DNA of 64,000 bases from Cryptomeria japonica (GCF_030272615.1 NC_081406.1:234350396-234414395), one strand, 5' to 3'; numbered from the stretch's first letter, positions 50,801 through 62,739 are shown. Notes: generated by a model from the sequence alone, not told the origin. Translations and numbers: made by a program.

Positions 50801-52102
50801 GGTTTGTTTGTGGACTCCTACATTGTAGATTTGGGAGACATCATTCATGACATTCATCTTCTCTTTGATGAAGACAATCCTTCTTTGATTGTTGTGAGGG
50901 ATCACTCTAACCCTCTTGTGCATTCTCTACATGATCAATCTTTAGAGGTTGACATGATTGTGGATACTTTTGTACAACACTTGGAGGAGGTCTCTTTATC
51001 TTTTGAGGAGACATATGAGTCTTTGGATATTGTTCTACATTCATCTCCACTAGATCTTGGAGTGCCTTTTTCAGCAGTGTGGCACAGTTTACCACCTTTG
51101 GAGAGGGTACCTTTCAGCATCGACATGGGGACACTTGAGCAGTTTTTCAGAGATTCCTTTCATCATGAGTATTTTTGCTTCATCTTCCCTTCATGGTCAG
51201 GGAGACTTTTTGGATGCACCTTTGGTTTTCTTTGTTCCTAAGGGGAGGAATGTTGTTTGACGTTCATGGAGCAGTTTCTTCATTCATCTTCGAGCTTCTA
51301 TCATTGGTGCAGATACCAGATTGAGGGGGGGCTTCCTAGTCTCTCTTCTTCTTCTATCATATGGGGGGGAATTTTTCCTCACATGGGGTTTTGTCCTTCA
51401 CATACTTCTATGAGAGTTCTTTGTATCTAGTTTTCATCTCTCTTTTGGGGGAGGGTTTTTTCCCATTGGGTTTTCTCTCTTTCCCCACTTTGTGAGAGAT
51501 TTTCCTTGAATTGGTTTTCATGCATTTGCATTTGTACATGGGTACCTAACATGGCCTCGTAGCCGGGACCCATCTTGCATTGCTTAGTTGCATTGTAGAC
51601 TTAAGTGCATTCCCCGAAGTTGCACTTAAGGGGGGGTGTTGGTGTAAATAATTATTCATCATGGATATTATTACACCTTACTTAAGTTTACTTATGATAA
51701 TGCATTTCATAGTAGTTTGGGTATGAGACACTTGGGTGTTTGTGCCACATTGGGATAGTGTGTGTAGGAGAATTTCCACCTTTTATGGTGTGATCTTGTT
51801 GTTACACTCCACATTCAGTGGGTGATCCACCTCATGTGGAATATTATATTGTTTCTCCTACCTACCCACACCTATTTTCTACCTACCCTTGTTTCTTATT
51901 GAGCCACATGTCATGTTTGTGTGCTCACATATCCATATAGTATTGCTTATATAAGCAGGCTCATATTCATTGTATGGAACAACGATTGGTGATCCAGTTG
52001 ATCAGTATTTTCATCTTGATAGATTACAGTTTATTTCTATCATATATTTTGTCTCTCTTATTTGTGCTTTCCATTGCCTCTTGATCTTGGCAAAATCTCA
52101 CA
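47867..52102 (+). mobile_element. Copia-like element A, both LTRs and target duplication kept
   Basis: LTRs are 47867-48330 and 51637-52102, starting TGTTGGTGTAAA and ending TCTCACA. A 5-bp duplication, GATCT, is at 47862-47866 and 52103-52107. The primer-binding site TGGTATCAGAGC (48331-48342) follows the left LTR, and a polypurine tract (about 51622-51636) precedes the right one. The internal 3.3 kb codes for gag and a protease-like motif, then an acidic region. I recognise no integrase or reverse transcriptase, so it resembles gag-only non-autonomous elements. The LTRs differ at about 16 of 464 sites by hand count, so the insertion is moderately old. There is about one break in the coding part. 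It sits in the gene 3 segment, where the paralogous segments lack it. Confidence 0.9.
49370..51241 (+). CDS. Gag/protease-like ORF of element A with acidic C-terminal region
   Basis: This 623-codon frame contains a gag (UBN2-like) region over roughly residues 1-150 and a basic Gln/Ser/Lys-rich linker. A CCHC knuckle follows (CGYCKKSGRDEHHC, about residues 203-216), then the retroviral-type protease motif LLDSGASHHM (about 278-287). After the protease, where Copia elements normally carry the GAG-pre-integrase and integrase domains, the frame continues about 270 residues as an Asp/Ser/Leu-rich, mostly acidic region (for example SYIVDLGDIIHDIHLLFDED) with no domain I know. The same region is recognisable in element B and in relic C. 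Related coding sequence begins upstream of this frame. It is a mobile-element gene and not a host gene. Confidence 0.75.
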   Translation: MTLGTLRKYVSDDLIFHIDKCTTIKEAWDIFKKLYGQIDEIKGYKFDSELRTLDPKDFDTIQDYVTKATELREKLKDCGIYKKDAQLVYNLLEKLPSEYATFVSSFHTHRLAQGSSYTCPSFDSFIEILILEQSKLTTMGILKSSKSQALVANKGNQSDQGKGKSQKQPKSKPQQDGAQSSSPQQGDSPFPPRRKSYKDNLFCGYCKKSGRDEHHCYKKDIDELKNLLEKNRINLPSRMSTSASSSKDKGKDHSFRTDKGKGQALCATTSHDLGRWLLDSGASHHMASLQSMFSTFEPCHMPQILMGNYTYMDVIGKGSIAIGDNSFNDVLCVPHLTNNLLSIYQITHGATRKTLEFTLDSVIIRDLESGGIIATGVVDHASRLYSVSDFGPIDEVDSSYVDNLDFEENFGHLNLGILICDPVLEPCISSPSIDITPPIAPNDVASVTVLPSYDSVQQDISCLPASVDWDAYLTDIAGLFVDSYIVDLGDIIHDIHLLFDEDNPSLIVVRDHSNPLVHSLHDQSLEVDMIVDTFVQHLEEVSLSFEETYESLDIVLHSSPLDLGVPFSAVWHSLPPLERVPFSIDMGTLEQFFRDSFHHEYFCFIFPSWSGRLFGCTFGFLCS

Positions 52103-52107
52103 GATCT

Positions 52108-52452
52108 AGATATGGAGTACTATAAAGATGATCATTTTGTATTATTCATTCTAGAGCATACTTACTCATAACTTATATATTATATTATAGTTACATTATT
52201 TTGAAAATAAAGGGAGTTAACATAGGAAGGTCAGTAATGCTAATAAATTCAAGAGTACAAACTTAGGAATTGAATGTGAAACTAATATGGAAGTTCTAAA
52301 AAAATATATAACAGATTATAGAAAAATATCCAATAATTATGCAAATTTAATGTGACTAATTATATTTATACATCATCCATTAGTTATAGATTTCTACTTG
52401 GATTTTTATCATACTAAAATTTATACTTCTATTTAAGGATGAAAGATACTAT
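52108..52452. repeat. Gene 3 segment, last piece
   Basis: It aligns with about 24640-24985 and 60455-60780. It stops abruptly after GGATGAAAGATACTATT, where an LTR fragment begins. This is the far edge of the gene 3 segment as it now stands. Confidence 0.65.
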
Positions 52453-52680
52453 TGTAGCATCATAAATTGTAACCTTGTACAAATCACATTAGATTTTTGT
52501 GCCTCTACTTTAGCATGTCCCATCCTGGTTCTCTCCTAAGTCCATTTTGGCCCATTTTACTTTAAATTTTATGTCACCTAGTTGCATGGATGAGTGGATC
52601 CCATTCTGAAACCATGCTCTCTTAAATCTAGCCTTATTTGCCTTGTTTTGGGAGGATAAGGGTGCTTGGAATGCCATTTA
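52453..52680 (+). mobile_element. Gypsy-type LTR fragment at a segment junction (fossil)
   Basis: It begins TGTAGCATCATAAATTGTAACC, like the fossils at 39110 and 41434, and is followed without a gap by the start of the gene 4 segment (ATTTGGATAAA, about 52680). It contains no coding region and is partial. Confidence 0.6.
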
Positions 52681-53372
52681 TTTGGATAAACTAATCGTGT
52701 TGATTTGTCTATTACGAATTAATATCTATTAATGCTCGCTCTTATCTTTAATTTTGTTGATAAAGTAGTTTCGAATTGTTTGTGTAATAAGATATTGGGA
52801 TTTTATTTAGCAGCTGCTACATGTACAGCATGAAATGTGTGTACTACCCATACTAAAGGGCCATCAAATATTGCTTATGAAAAGATCGGCATTGCCTCAT
52901 GTGTTGAGAGCTTAAAGAAACAACGGGCGATCATAAATTTGGGATGTACAACGAAAAAGAGTGTCCAGTGATAGGAACTGGATCATTGATATAATTTCTT
53001 GAACAGACATCACTCACAAAAAACACAAAAATTGAAACAAATGACTGATCGTATTTACCAAAGGAAAAATAAACAAATCATGTTTAAATATGAAACTGAA
53101 GATAAATTTCTAGTTAAATATTAAAGCCCATGGACATCGAAATATAACATCACAGTACAGCTTACAGTGATTACTTTCCTTGTAAGAAAGAAACCTTCGG
53201 TACGGAAACTCTCCCCATCGAGAGAAGAAGCCCTATGTGAATCTAGAACGGTGATACAGTGCATAACGGAGAAGCACTTCATGTATTATTCGGCGAAAAT
53301 ACTTGAAGACAGAAGTAAGCCATATAAATGAAGCAGGTATACCACTGACCATTATTGAAGAGGCGAAGTACG

Positions 53373-53949
53373 TCATGCGTTATATAAAGTGGGGTTAGCG
53401 ATGACATAAGCTTCCATCTTTTTAAACAGAGCAGTGAGCTGGGCTTTCATGGCCTCAAGTTTGGCTTCCTCTTGAGCAACGCCAGGGAGAGTGTCAAAGT
53501 TGCAGATATGACTCACAACGCTTCCACCCCCTGCTTTTGGACTCACCTTCAGCGTGAACTGGGCAGATGCCAAATTCTTTCCCAGCTCCCCTCCCTCTAT
53601 GTCGGTGTAGCTGTATATTAACTTCTCTTCGTCAACAACGTCCACGCGCTCCTTCACATAGCTAAACTCCGTCGCGCCTGTACTAACACATTCATATCAA
53701 ACTCAAAATATATCCTTTTTAAGTAAATGTTTCTAAGGGTAACTAAGGAATAGATGTCGTATACATACCAGGGGTGAAGTTGATTTGCTTGATGCTGCCG
53801 AGCCCCCCGTTGCCCTCAAGAAATGTGACTCCTGCGCAAAGCTCTGGTATTTCTCTGGCAATGAGATCATGATCTTTCACCAGTGCATTCCACAATCTCT
53901 TTGCTTCCACTACAGACTCAGTTTCTATGGTTACTGTTCCAGCCACCAT
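53373..53949 (-). CDS. PR-10 / Bet v 1-like protein, gene 4 (two exons)
   Basis: Exon 1 is 53949-53769 and exon 2 is 53677-53373. The intron is 91 bp (GTATG...TACAG) in phase 1 of codon 61. The product has 161 residues with Glu45, P-loop GNGGLG (Leu50 where the others have Val) and the C-terminus YVIANPTLYNA. It differs from gene 1 at about 9 residues. Three lie close together in the N-terminal region (Val13, Glu15, Ala16), and one is Ala for Pro in the GVPQEE loop. Its intron and flanks are closest to those of gene 3, so the pair probably separated last. Frame, start and splice sites are intact. The ligand is unknown. Confidence 0.92.
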
Positions 53950-54029
53950 CTTGTTTATCTCTAGAAATTTACACTAAATTTCTTATGGTTATTCAAACAA
54001 TTTGTGTGTTATGAACATGGACTGGTAGG

Positions 54030-54135
54030 TATTTATATACGTAATAAGGGGTACTAGTCATTTGGTTAATACGAATATCAAGATGGATATGCTTAGTTGA
54101 TTTAAGTCGACAAAACTTGGGAATCGTACGCGACT
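54030..54135 (-). promoter_or_regulatory. Promoter of PR-10 gene 4
   Basis: A TATA box (TATAAATA, 54037-54030) lies 88 bp upstream of the ATG. The block with GTCGAC, GGGAATC and CGTACGCGACT is at 54106-54135, almost identical to that of gene 3. Confidence 0.65.
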
Positions 54136-55434
54136 CTTTTTCTCCGGTTTGATATTCTAAACCCAGAATATCTTGTTGTCATGTCAAGCCAGCCATGACA
54201 AAACGAATCTAAGCCGGTTTACTTATTTGTATCGACGGATCTATCCGTATCATCTCGCCTGATCCATAGTTACATTTCCGAGGCATTATCATAGTTGTTT
54301 ATGACTAAAGGAGTTGACCAGGTCTTAATCGACTAGATCTTTTGTCACAAAAAATAGTCAATATTAATGCATTCTACGAACTTGGAGGGAAAGAACTGAT
54401 TTTGAGTCCTTGTATTTTGCCTCAAAATTTGTGTTGTCATATTTTTATAATTCACATTGGAATTGTAAAAGATTTAACTTATAAAAGATATTGTATGTAT
54501 AAATTAATTCTAAGTAATGATTTATTATAGATTATTTGGAGAATATTCATGATATATTCATTGAGAGAATAATTAATGTATAAATATTACTTCACTTTAA
54601 ACATTGATTGTACAATTGATTGCTATATTTAGTTTTTGTTCTAAGTTGTTTAATTAGTCCATTTAAGGATTTGACAAAGAGGAAATCACCCTATATTGCT
54701 TGTTACTCAAGGGTGTTAGTGGATACGATCAACCTCTATCTTCCATGTCCAAAAAACAAGGTGAACATCTAATTCTTGCTACAAATATTTGATAGCACTT
54801 TGCTTCAAGTTCAATTTGTCTAAGTCAATCATCATGTAATAAAATAGAGTCAATCATATTTCATCTAACCCATCTAGTTTGAATTTAGAGTACAAAATTG
54901 ACCGTCTAATTTTTTTGAGGATAAATCAGTTTCAATTTTAGCATTTTCCCAACACATTTAATGACATTGAATTTTGATTTATAATGAAAAGTTATGATCA
55001 AAATTGTTAACATCCATTTATCAACCACCAAATCAGCTATGTATTTTCATTTATGTTAATTTCTCAAAGGTATTAATATTTCATCCATGGTTTTGATTAT
55101 TGCGAGTCATGCAACTAAGCAGCTAATCAAAGATGTTTGTAAGGGCCACTCCCAGTATTTGCATTTCAAAATATCAAGTTGAATTTCTAATTGTGGGTGC
55201 ACGATTTATAAAGCCTTCTAGATTAATTTTATTTTCCTCAAGATAATTATCATGTAGTAACTTAGGTTTTTTTATGTAATATTTTTTGATATAGTTTTAT
55301 TTTAGAGGATACAATTGACCCTCTTAAATTTTTGAGAATGAAACGATTTGGATTTCATCATTCTTTCAGCAGACCAAGGAATGGGTAGTTCTAATTTTCA
55401 TTCAAGTCATTATCAAAATTATCTATGACTATTT

Positions 55435-55575
55435 TTTTTACTTCTGATAGTTCATGGCTGAAGTGGTATTTTTATCTTTTCCCTAGAGCTAAGAACCAAT
55501 CGAGTAGACTTGAACCCAAGACCTCCCATTTAGGAGGCTCACAACTCACCACTATGTTGTGGAATCATCCCCCAG
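55435..55575 (-). mobile_element. tRNA-derived SINE with 13-bp target duplication
   Basis: On the - strand this reads from a tRNA-like head through CATAGTGGTGAG (A-box-like) and GGTTCAAGTCT (B box, + strand 55506-55516). The 3' end is an A-run (T-run at 55432-55439 on the + strand). It is flanked by TCTATGACTATTT (55422-55434) and TCTATGCCTATTT (55576-55588), a 13-bp duplication with one mismatch. The unoccupied site is visible upstream of gene 3 (38784-38796) and gene 2 (about 23982-23993). At about 140 bp it has normal SINE size. The source tRNA was not determined. Confidence 0.85.
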
Positions 55576-55659
55576 TCTATGCCTATTTAGACTTCTAAAT
55601 TTTAAAGATTAAATTATTACATTAATCTTAGGTTTTACCAAATCTACTACATGATTTAT

Positions 55660-58600
55660 TGTGAGATTTTGCCAAGATCAAGAGGTAATGGAAAGCACAA
55701 ATAAGAGAGACAAAATATATGATAGAAATAAACTGTAATCTATCAAGATGAAAATACTGATCAACTGGATCACCAATCGTTGTTCCATACAATGAATATG
55801 AGCCTGCTTATATAAGCAAGACTATATGGATATGTGAGCACACAAACATGACATGTGGCTCAATAAGAAACAAGGGTAGGTAGAAAATAGGTGTGGGTAG
55901 GTAGGAGAAACAATATAATATTCCACATGAGGTGGATCACCCACTGAATGTGGAGTGTAACAACAAGATCACACCATAAAAGGTGGAAATTCTCCTACAC
56001 ACACCATCCCAATGTGGCACAAACACCCAAGTGTCTCATACCCAAACTACTATGAAATGCATTATCCTAAGTAAACTTAAGTAAGGTGTAATAATATCCA
56101 TGATGAATAATTATTTACACCAACACCCCCCCTAAAGTGCAACTTAGGGGAATGCACTAAAGTCTACAATGCAACTAAGCAATGCAAGATGGGTCCCAAC
56201 TACGAGACCATGTTAGGTACCCATGTACAAATGCAAATGCATGCAAAAAAATGCAAGGAAATCTCTCACAAAGCGGGGAAAGAGAGAAAAAACCCTCCCC
56301 CAAAAGAGAGATGAAAACCATGTATAAAGAACTCTCATAGAAGTATGTGAGGACAAAACCCCGTGTGAGGAAAAAGTCCCCCCCATATGAGAGAAGAAGA
56401 AGAGAGACTAGGAAGCCCCTCCTCAATCTAGAATCTGCACCAATGATAGAAGCTCGAAGATGAATGAAGAAACTGATCCATGAACATCGAACAACATTCC
56501 TCCCCTTAGGAAGAAACAAAACCAAAGGTGTATCCATGAAGTCTCCCCAACCATGAAGGGAAGATGAAGCAAAATACTCATGATGAAAGGAATCTCTAAA
56601 AACTGCTCAAGTGTCCCCATGTCAATGCTGAAAGGTACCCCCTCCAAAGGTGGTAAACTGTGCCACACTACTGAAAAAGGCACTCCAAGATCTAGTGGAG
56701 ATGAATGTAGAACAATATCCAAAGACTCATATGTCTCCTCAAAAGATAAAGAGACCTCCTCCAAAGGTTGTACAAAAGTATCCACAATCATGTCAACCTC
56801 TAAAGATTGATCATGTAGAGAATGCCCAAGAGGGTTAGAGTTATCCCTCGCAACAATCAAAGAAGGATCATCTTCACCAAAGAGAAGATGAATGTCATGA
56901 ATGGTGTCTCCCAAATCTGCAATGTAGGAGTCCACAAATAAACCTGCAATGTCTGTCAAGTAGGCATCCCAATGAACTGAAGCTGGAAGACATGAAATAT
57001 CCTACTGCACTGAATCATAAGAAGGCAAAACTATCTCACTAGCTGCATCATCAGGTGCAATAGGTGGTGTGATATCAATAAAAGGAGATTAAATGCAAGG
57101 CTCAAGAACGGGGTCACATGTGAGTATCCCCAAGTTCAAATGCCCAAAGTTCTCCTCAAAATTTGAATCATCAACATAGGAAGAGCCAACCTTATCAATA
57201 GGACCAAAATCTGAAAAAGAGTACAATCAAGATGCATGATCAACCACCCCAGTCGCAATGATAGCTCCACTCTCCAAGTCTCTAATGATAACTAAATCAT
57301 GTGTGAACTCCACATTCTCCCTAGTTGCCCCATGTGTGATTTGATAGACAGAAAGAAGATTATTTGTCAAGTGGGGTACATACAACACATCATTGAAGGA
57401 GTTATCCCCAATGGCAATAGATCCTTTCCCAATCATATCCATGTATGTATGATTTCCCATCAAAATTTGCGGCATGTCACAAGGCTCAAATGTAGAAAAC
57501 ATAGACTGCGAAGATGCCATATGATGAGAAGCCCCTGAATCTAGAAGCCATCTCCCTGAATCATGACTTGTAGTAGCACAAAGAGCTTGTCCCTTTCCTT
57601 TATCTGTCCCAAAAGAGTGATCCTTTCCTTTATCCTTGGAAGAAGAAGCCAATGTAGACATTCTAGAAGGTAGGTTGAGTCTATTCTTCTCAAGAAGATT
57701 CTTCAACTCATCAATATCCTTCTTATAACAATTATGTTCATCATGTCCTGACTTCTTGCAATATCCACAAAAAAGATTGTCCTTATATGATTTCCTCTTA
57801 GGTGAGAATAGTGAATCACCTTTTTGTGGAGAGGAAGATTGTGCTCCATCTTGTTGTGGTTTAGACTTAGGTTGCTTTTGATTCTTGTGGTTTCCTTGAT
57901 TACTTTGATTCCCTTTGTTAGCCACCAAAGCTTGTGACTTTGAAGATTTGAGAATCCCCATCCTGGTCAACTTAGATTGCTCAAGTATCAACATCTCCGT
58001 GAATGAATCAAATGAGGGAGAAGTGTATGAGGAATCTTGAGCTAGCCTATGGGTGTGAAAGCTAGATACAAAGGCTGCATACACTGAAGGAAGCTTGTCC
58101 AACAAGTTATAAACCAATTGAGCATCCTTTTTATCAATTCCACAATCCTTTAGCTTTTCTCTTCACTTAGTTGCTTTTGTGACATAATCTTGGATTGTAT
58201 CAAAATCCTTGGGATCCAAAGTTGTGAGTTCACTATCAAGCTTGTAGCCCTTAATCTCATCAACTTGACCATACAATTTCTTAAAAATATCCCAAGCCTC
58301 TTTAATTGTTGTACACTTATCAATGTGAAAAATGAGGTCATCTGATACATACTTTCTAAGAGTTCCAAGTGCCATAGCATTCTTAGTAAGCCATTCAATT
58401 TGAGCATTATGATCAGCCTTAGGATTAGGTGGTGTTGTAATAGTTTCATTTACATAATGAATGAGTCCTTTTTCCATTAGTTTACTCCATGCCTTAATCT
58501 TCCATGATGCATAATTATGAGGAGTTAAAAGTGGAAATTTAGGTGAACCCATAGCACCAAAATGAAAAAACACAAGATAGAGAGAGGCACAAGCACACAA

Positions 58601-59847
58601 GACACCCCCCCAAAATACTCAATCAAGAAATCCCCCCAAAATGGTGATTTTGGCACTTTATACTTAGTGCGTATACAATGGGCCACTTCCAAAACAAGGC
58701 AAAGTGGACTTCTGATTTCAATTTACAACTTCTCAAAATGAGACCTAAGAGACTTCAACAAATACTGCTAGTGATCTAAACTGAGATCCAAGCAAAATGC
58801 AAGTACCCAATATGCCAAAAATGGCCAAATACTGAAAGTACAATTTCTACTTAAAGTCACTGCAAACAGATGGCAGATTATGAAAGTAGATGCAAAAATA
58901 TGCACTTTAAAAAAAGATGGCACCTGAAAAGGAGTCCATATGAGCCCAAATGAAGCCTCTAAAGTTGTAAAAATTGGGATTTCACGATTTCTGAAAAACC
59001 TATATCCAAAAATCAGAAAAATCCTGCACCACTGTGCAGATAGCAAAATTCTACCCCAAAACAAAAAACATTGCTAAAAAAAATGAGTCCGGATGAGTGA
59101 GATATCGCTATTTGAAAAATGCCTGCAAAATTATAATTTCTGGAAAATTTCCGCCGCAGCGTCAAACTTCAAATGGCTCTAGATTTGGCCTTCAAAGTTC
59201 GATTTGAATGAAACAAAAGGCAAAAGTTACTTTCTTGGATCTTCTCAATCCAATGTTGACCTCAGATTTGACCTAACAAGCTCCAATAAAAACTTGCAAT
59301 AGAAAGCTCCAAAATGCAAACCCCAAATAGCATCAAATTTCTCTTAATTAGCAAACCAATGACACTCTAATGGCTCTGATACCATGTGAGATTTTGCCAA
59401 GATCAAGAGGCAATGGAAAGCACAAATAAGAGAGACAAAATATATGATAGAAATAAACTGTATTCTATCAAGATGAAAATACTGATCAACTGGATCATTA
59501 ATTGATACATACAATAAATATGAGCCTGGTTATATAGGCAAGGCTATATGGATATGTGAGCACACAAACATGACATGTGGCTCAATAAGAAACAAGGGTA
59601 GGTAGGAAATAGGTGTGGGTGGGTAGGAGAAACAATATAATAGTCCACATGATGTGGATCACCCACTAAATGTGGAGTGCAACAACAAGATCAACACCAC
59701 AAAAGGTGGAAATTCTCCTACACACACTATCCCAATGTGGCACAAACACCTAAGTGTCTCATACCCAAACTACTATGAAATGCATTTCCTAAGTAAACTT
59801 AAGTAAGGTGTAATAATATCTATGATGAATAATTATTTACACCAATA
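55660..59847 (-). mobile_element. Copia-like element B, reverse orientation, both LTRs kept
   Basis: Same family as element A. The 5' LTR is 59847-59385 and the 3' LTR 56125-55660. The primer-binding site (complement of TGGTATCAGAGC) is at 59384-59373, and a polypurine tract lies near 56126-56140. A 5-bp duplication, TTTAT, is at 55655-55659 and 59848-59852. It has gag, a CCHC knuckle (CGYCKKSGHDEHNC), LLDSGASHHM and the acidic C-terminal region, and no integrase or RT is recognised. The two LTRs differ at about twice-a-dozen sites by hand count, so it is older than A. The coding part is broken in a few places. The paralogous sites at about 24055 and 38865 lack it. Confidence 0.88.
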
Positions 59848-60909
59848 TTTATTGTATCTCTAAATTAATTTGATTTAATTTGATTTGTTTACATAACAAT
59901 GGAATATAAATTGAGTAAATAAATTGATTTTATTTATTTTATTTTAATAAACTCACATTATTTTAAATTTCCTAATATTTCACCTTAGAGATTATTTCTT
60001 TGACATTAAAGCTCAAATTAATATTTATTTATTTATTTCAAATATTATTAGTTTTTTGATGCATCCTTCTTATTTGTTACTCATTGTTACATATTTTCAT
60101 TGGCATATGGGTTACCTTTTTAAGGTATTTATTTGATGATTACCTAGTGAAAATTGTGTACTTTATATTTCATCAATTATCATTTCTTCTCCTCTGAGTT
60201 TACATTTTTCTCTATTTGTAAATCTCTCATTGATTTCACATGTTCCTAAATTTGGTGACATGTAGTCCATGCATCTATAACACTGTAGTATCAAGTTCTA
60301 CTTTTGATGGGGATACATTTTATACATTGGTTCTATCATTTTTTATATTAAAAATATTCTCAATCATAATTCATTTGAGATTTTAAAAATCATGTAGAGT
60401 ATTTTATATAGGTCAAATAAAGCAATGAACATATAAATCATCTAAATATGCAATATGATAAAGACCATTTTGTAATATTCATGATCGGCCATGATCACTC
60501 ATTAATTAATTATTAAATTATATTACATGATGATGTCTTATTTTGAAAATAAAGGGACATCACATATGAGTATGACTAGTGCCAATAAATTCAAGAGTTA
60601 AATGTGAAACTACTATGAAAGTTCTTAAAAATTATAATAGATTTTAGAAAGCTTTCAAAAATTTAAGCATGTTTAATGTTACCAATGTCATATATACATC
60701 ATCATTAGTAACAAAGTTCTATCTAGTTTTTTATCATAATAAAATTTATATTTCTATTGAAGGATGAAAGATATTATGTTGAATGAAACTTGTAGCGTAG
60801 ACTTTAATACTAATACTTACATATCAAACTAGCATACCCTTAAGATAAAATATACAAAATATATATCCAAATAAATAAAAGTTAAAGAAAAGGAGATAAT
60901 TATTTTTGT

Positions 60910-61355
60910 CTTGTTTTTTATTAAGATAAATGGGTTTTACTGGGACTCGAAACCTAAATCCATCCAAAAATTAAACACAGTAACCAGAGTCTAACTAGCT
61001 GTTAAACAACAATAGAAACAGGGGAATCAACCCAAAACAACAAACCACAAAAAATAGACCTAAACAAGACGCACAAGAAAAACAAACTAAGAAAGAGCTT
61101 TCATAAGCTCAACATTCTTCTAGATCACTTTATTATTAATCTCCTGGAGTTCCTCCATAATGAACCTTGAAGTACCTTTTTCTTGATGTTTGCTCTTGGT
61201 CTCGCTAAAAGGTCCAATGGATGCTTGCACCTCATGGTTCATCTTAGCCAAGTTGATATCTAGGGATCTCTCAGCTCTGATTGTCTCCTCCTTCTGCATG
61301 GCAATTTCCTCATTAACTCTTTTGAGGTCCTTGACACTATTATGCATGGCTTCTT
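60910..61355 (-). mobile_element. LINE 3' end with coiled-coil ORF tail
   Basis: Read on the - strand, the fragment holds 75 codons (61347-61120) with a heptad-like pattern (LKRVNEEIAMQKEETIRAERSL), an end EINNKVI then KNVELMKALS, a 3' UTR-like stretch, and a terminal imperfect hairpin (60932-60955, GGGTTTT...GAAACC). The AT-rich tail follows. The tail of the frame resembles that at 9850-10020. The gene 2 segment lacks it (about 26740-26800). The target duplication was not resolved. Confidence 0.6.
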
Positions 61356-62739
61356 AAAATAATTTAGTTTAATATCTCTTTTTTCAGAAGTTATTTCCTA
61401 TACATAGGTTAGTTTATTTTATGAAAAAACAAGAGGCTTTATATGCCAATGTAAATTAATAAAAAAATCATCCAATGATTTTAATAGTATATTTTCTATG
61501 TTATTCTTTATCTTTAAAACTGGATTAGTCTCATTTTATCTATGTTGGTTCTATGATTCTTAACATTGTTTTAGAGTCTATACTAGTTATAATTTTTTCC
61601 TTATCCTTGCGGGTTTTCTAGGTTGCTCTCCAATCCTTTAGTTTTCATAGTTTTTTTTTATTCTGATTTGTAAGGGTTTCGTGTCATTCCTCCACTTTTA
61701 TTATTTGAAAACATGGTGTCAGAGTGTTGCATATAGATATGATTGTGTATTGGAGTAATATGTTGAAGATCTTCTCTTAGACACTCAAAAAGAAGACTGA
61801 TCATTTTAAGTTAAATTTCATTGATGAATAATTGAATTTTAAACTTGTGAGGACACAAACCAATCATATAATTACTATCAAGTATGCAATATACCCCTAA
61901 ATTTATTGATTCAAATCTAATAATAAAGTTAAAAGGATGCACTCTTATAAGTTATTAATAAATAAAATGTGTAGTATTTTTCTTGATTTTTTTTTAAACT
62001 AATAATAAAGTTAGTAGATTTGGTATCATCAAAATACTATAGTTGAAATAATTAATTCTATTTTTTCCTTATTTTCATATGTACATCTTAAATGCTAGTT
62101 TGTGTGAGTTATGTTATTTATAGAGGAAATGTATCATCTATAGCTAGCTTCTCAGTTGTTCATAATTTATTGCATGTGAAAAACCTTTCATATTTGTTTC
62201 CCTTAGAAAATGGGAATTTTTTTTCTTGTCGGCATACTTGATGTATCTATATTTGGTTCATATAATTTTGTGTACAAAAATAAAATTGGTTGATGTTCTC
62301 TCATATATTAGAGAAGGGACTATTTCCATAGTACTAGAGGAGGATCTTAACAAAGTCAAAGATGTGGATTCTCAATGGAAAGATATTTTCTCATGTGAAA
62401 CATTGAGGAAACATTTAAAACACATGTGAAGGAGATGTAGAAATTTGAAGGAAATTTAATATCTCATTGTTCAAGGAGAATGGAAACACTTCATTTTCTC
62501 TTATGTTGTTTAGAGCTTTGTGGATTCTACAATTAAGATATCTACTAATAAAGTAAATTTTGTGTTTGTTACTTGATCAACAAGGATTACTGAAGATACC
62601 TGATGAAAGTCTCTAGAAGGGTGATATTCAACTCTTACAATATTCAATTTTTTTTATATAGAGATAATAAAGGGTGATATTACTTTATTACATTGTAAGT
62701 TAGATTGCAATAAATTAGTTTATTAGTATTTTAGGGGGA

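Noticed and set aside
55506-55580. Genuine tRNA gene on the minus strand
   Set aside because: The B box is good, but the acceptor stem and full cloverleaf are not apparent, and target duplications with an A-tail show it is a SINE.
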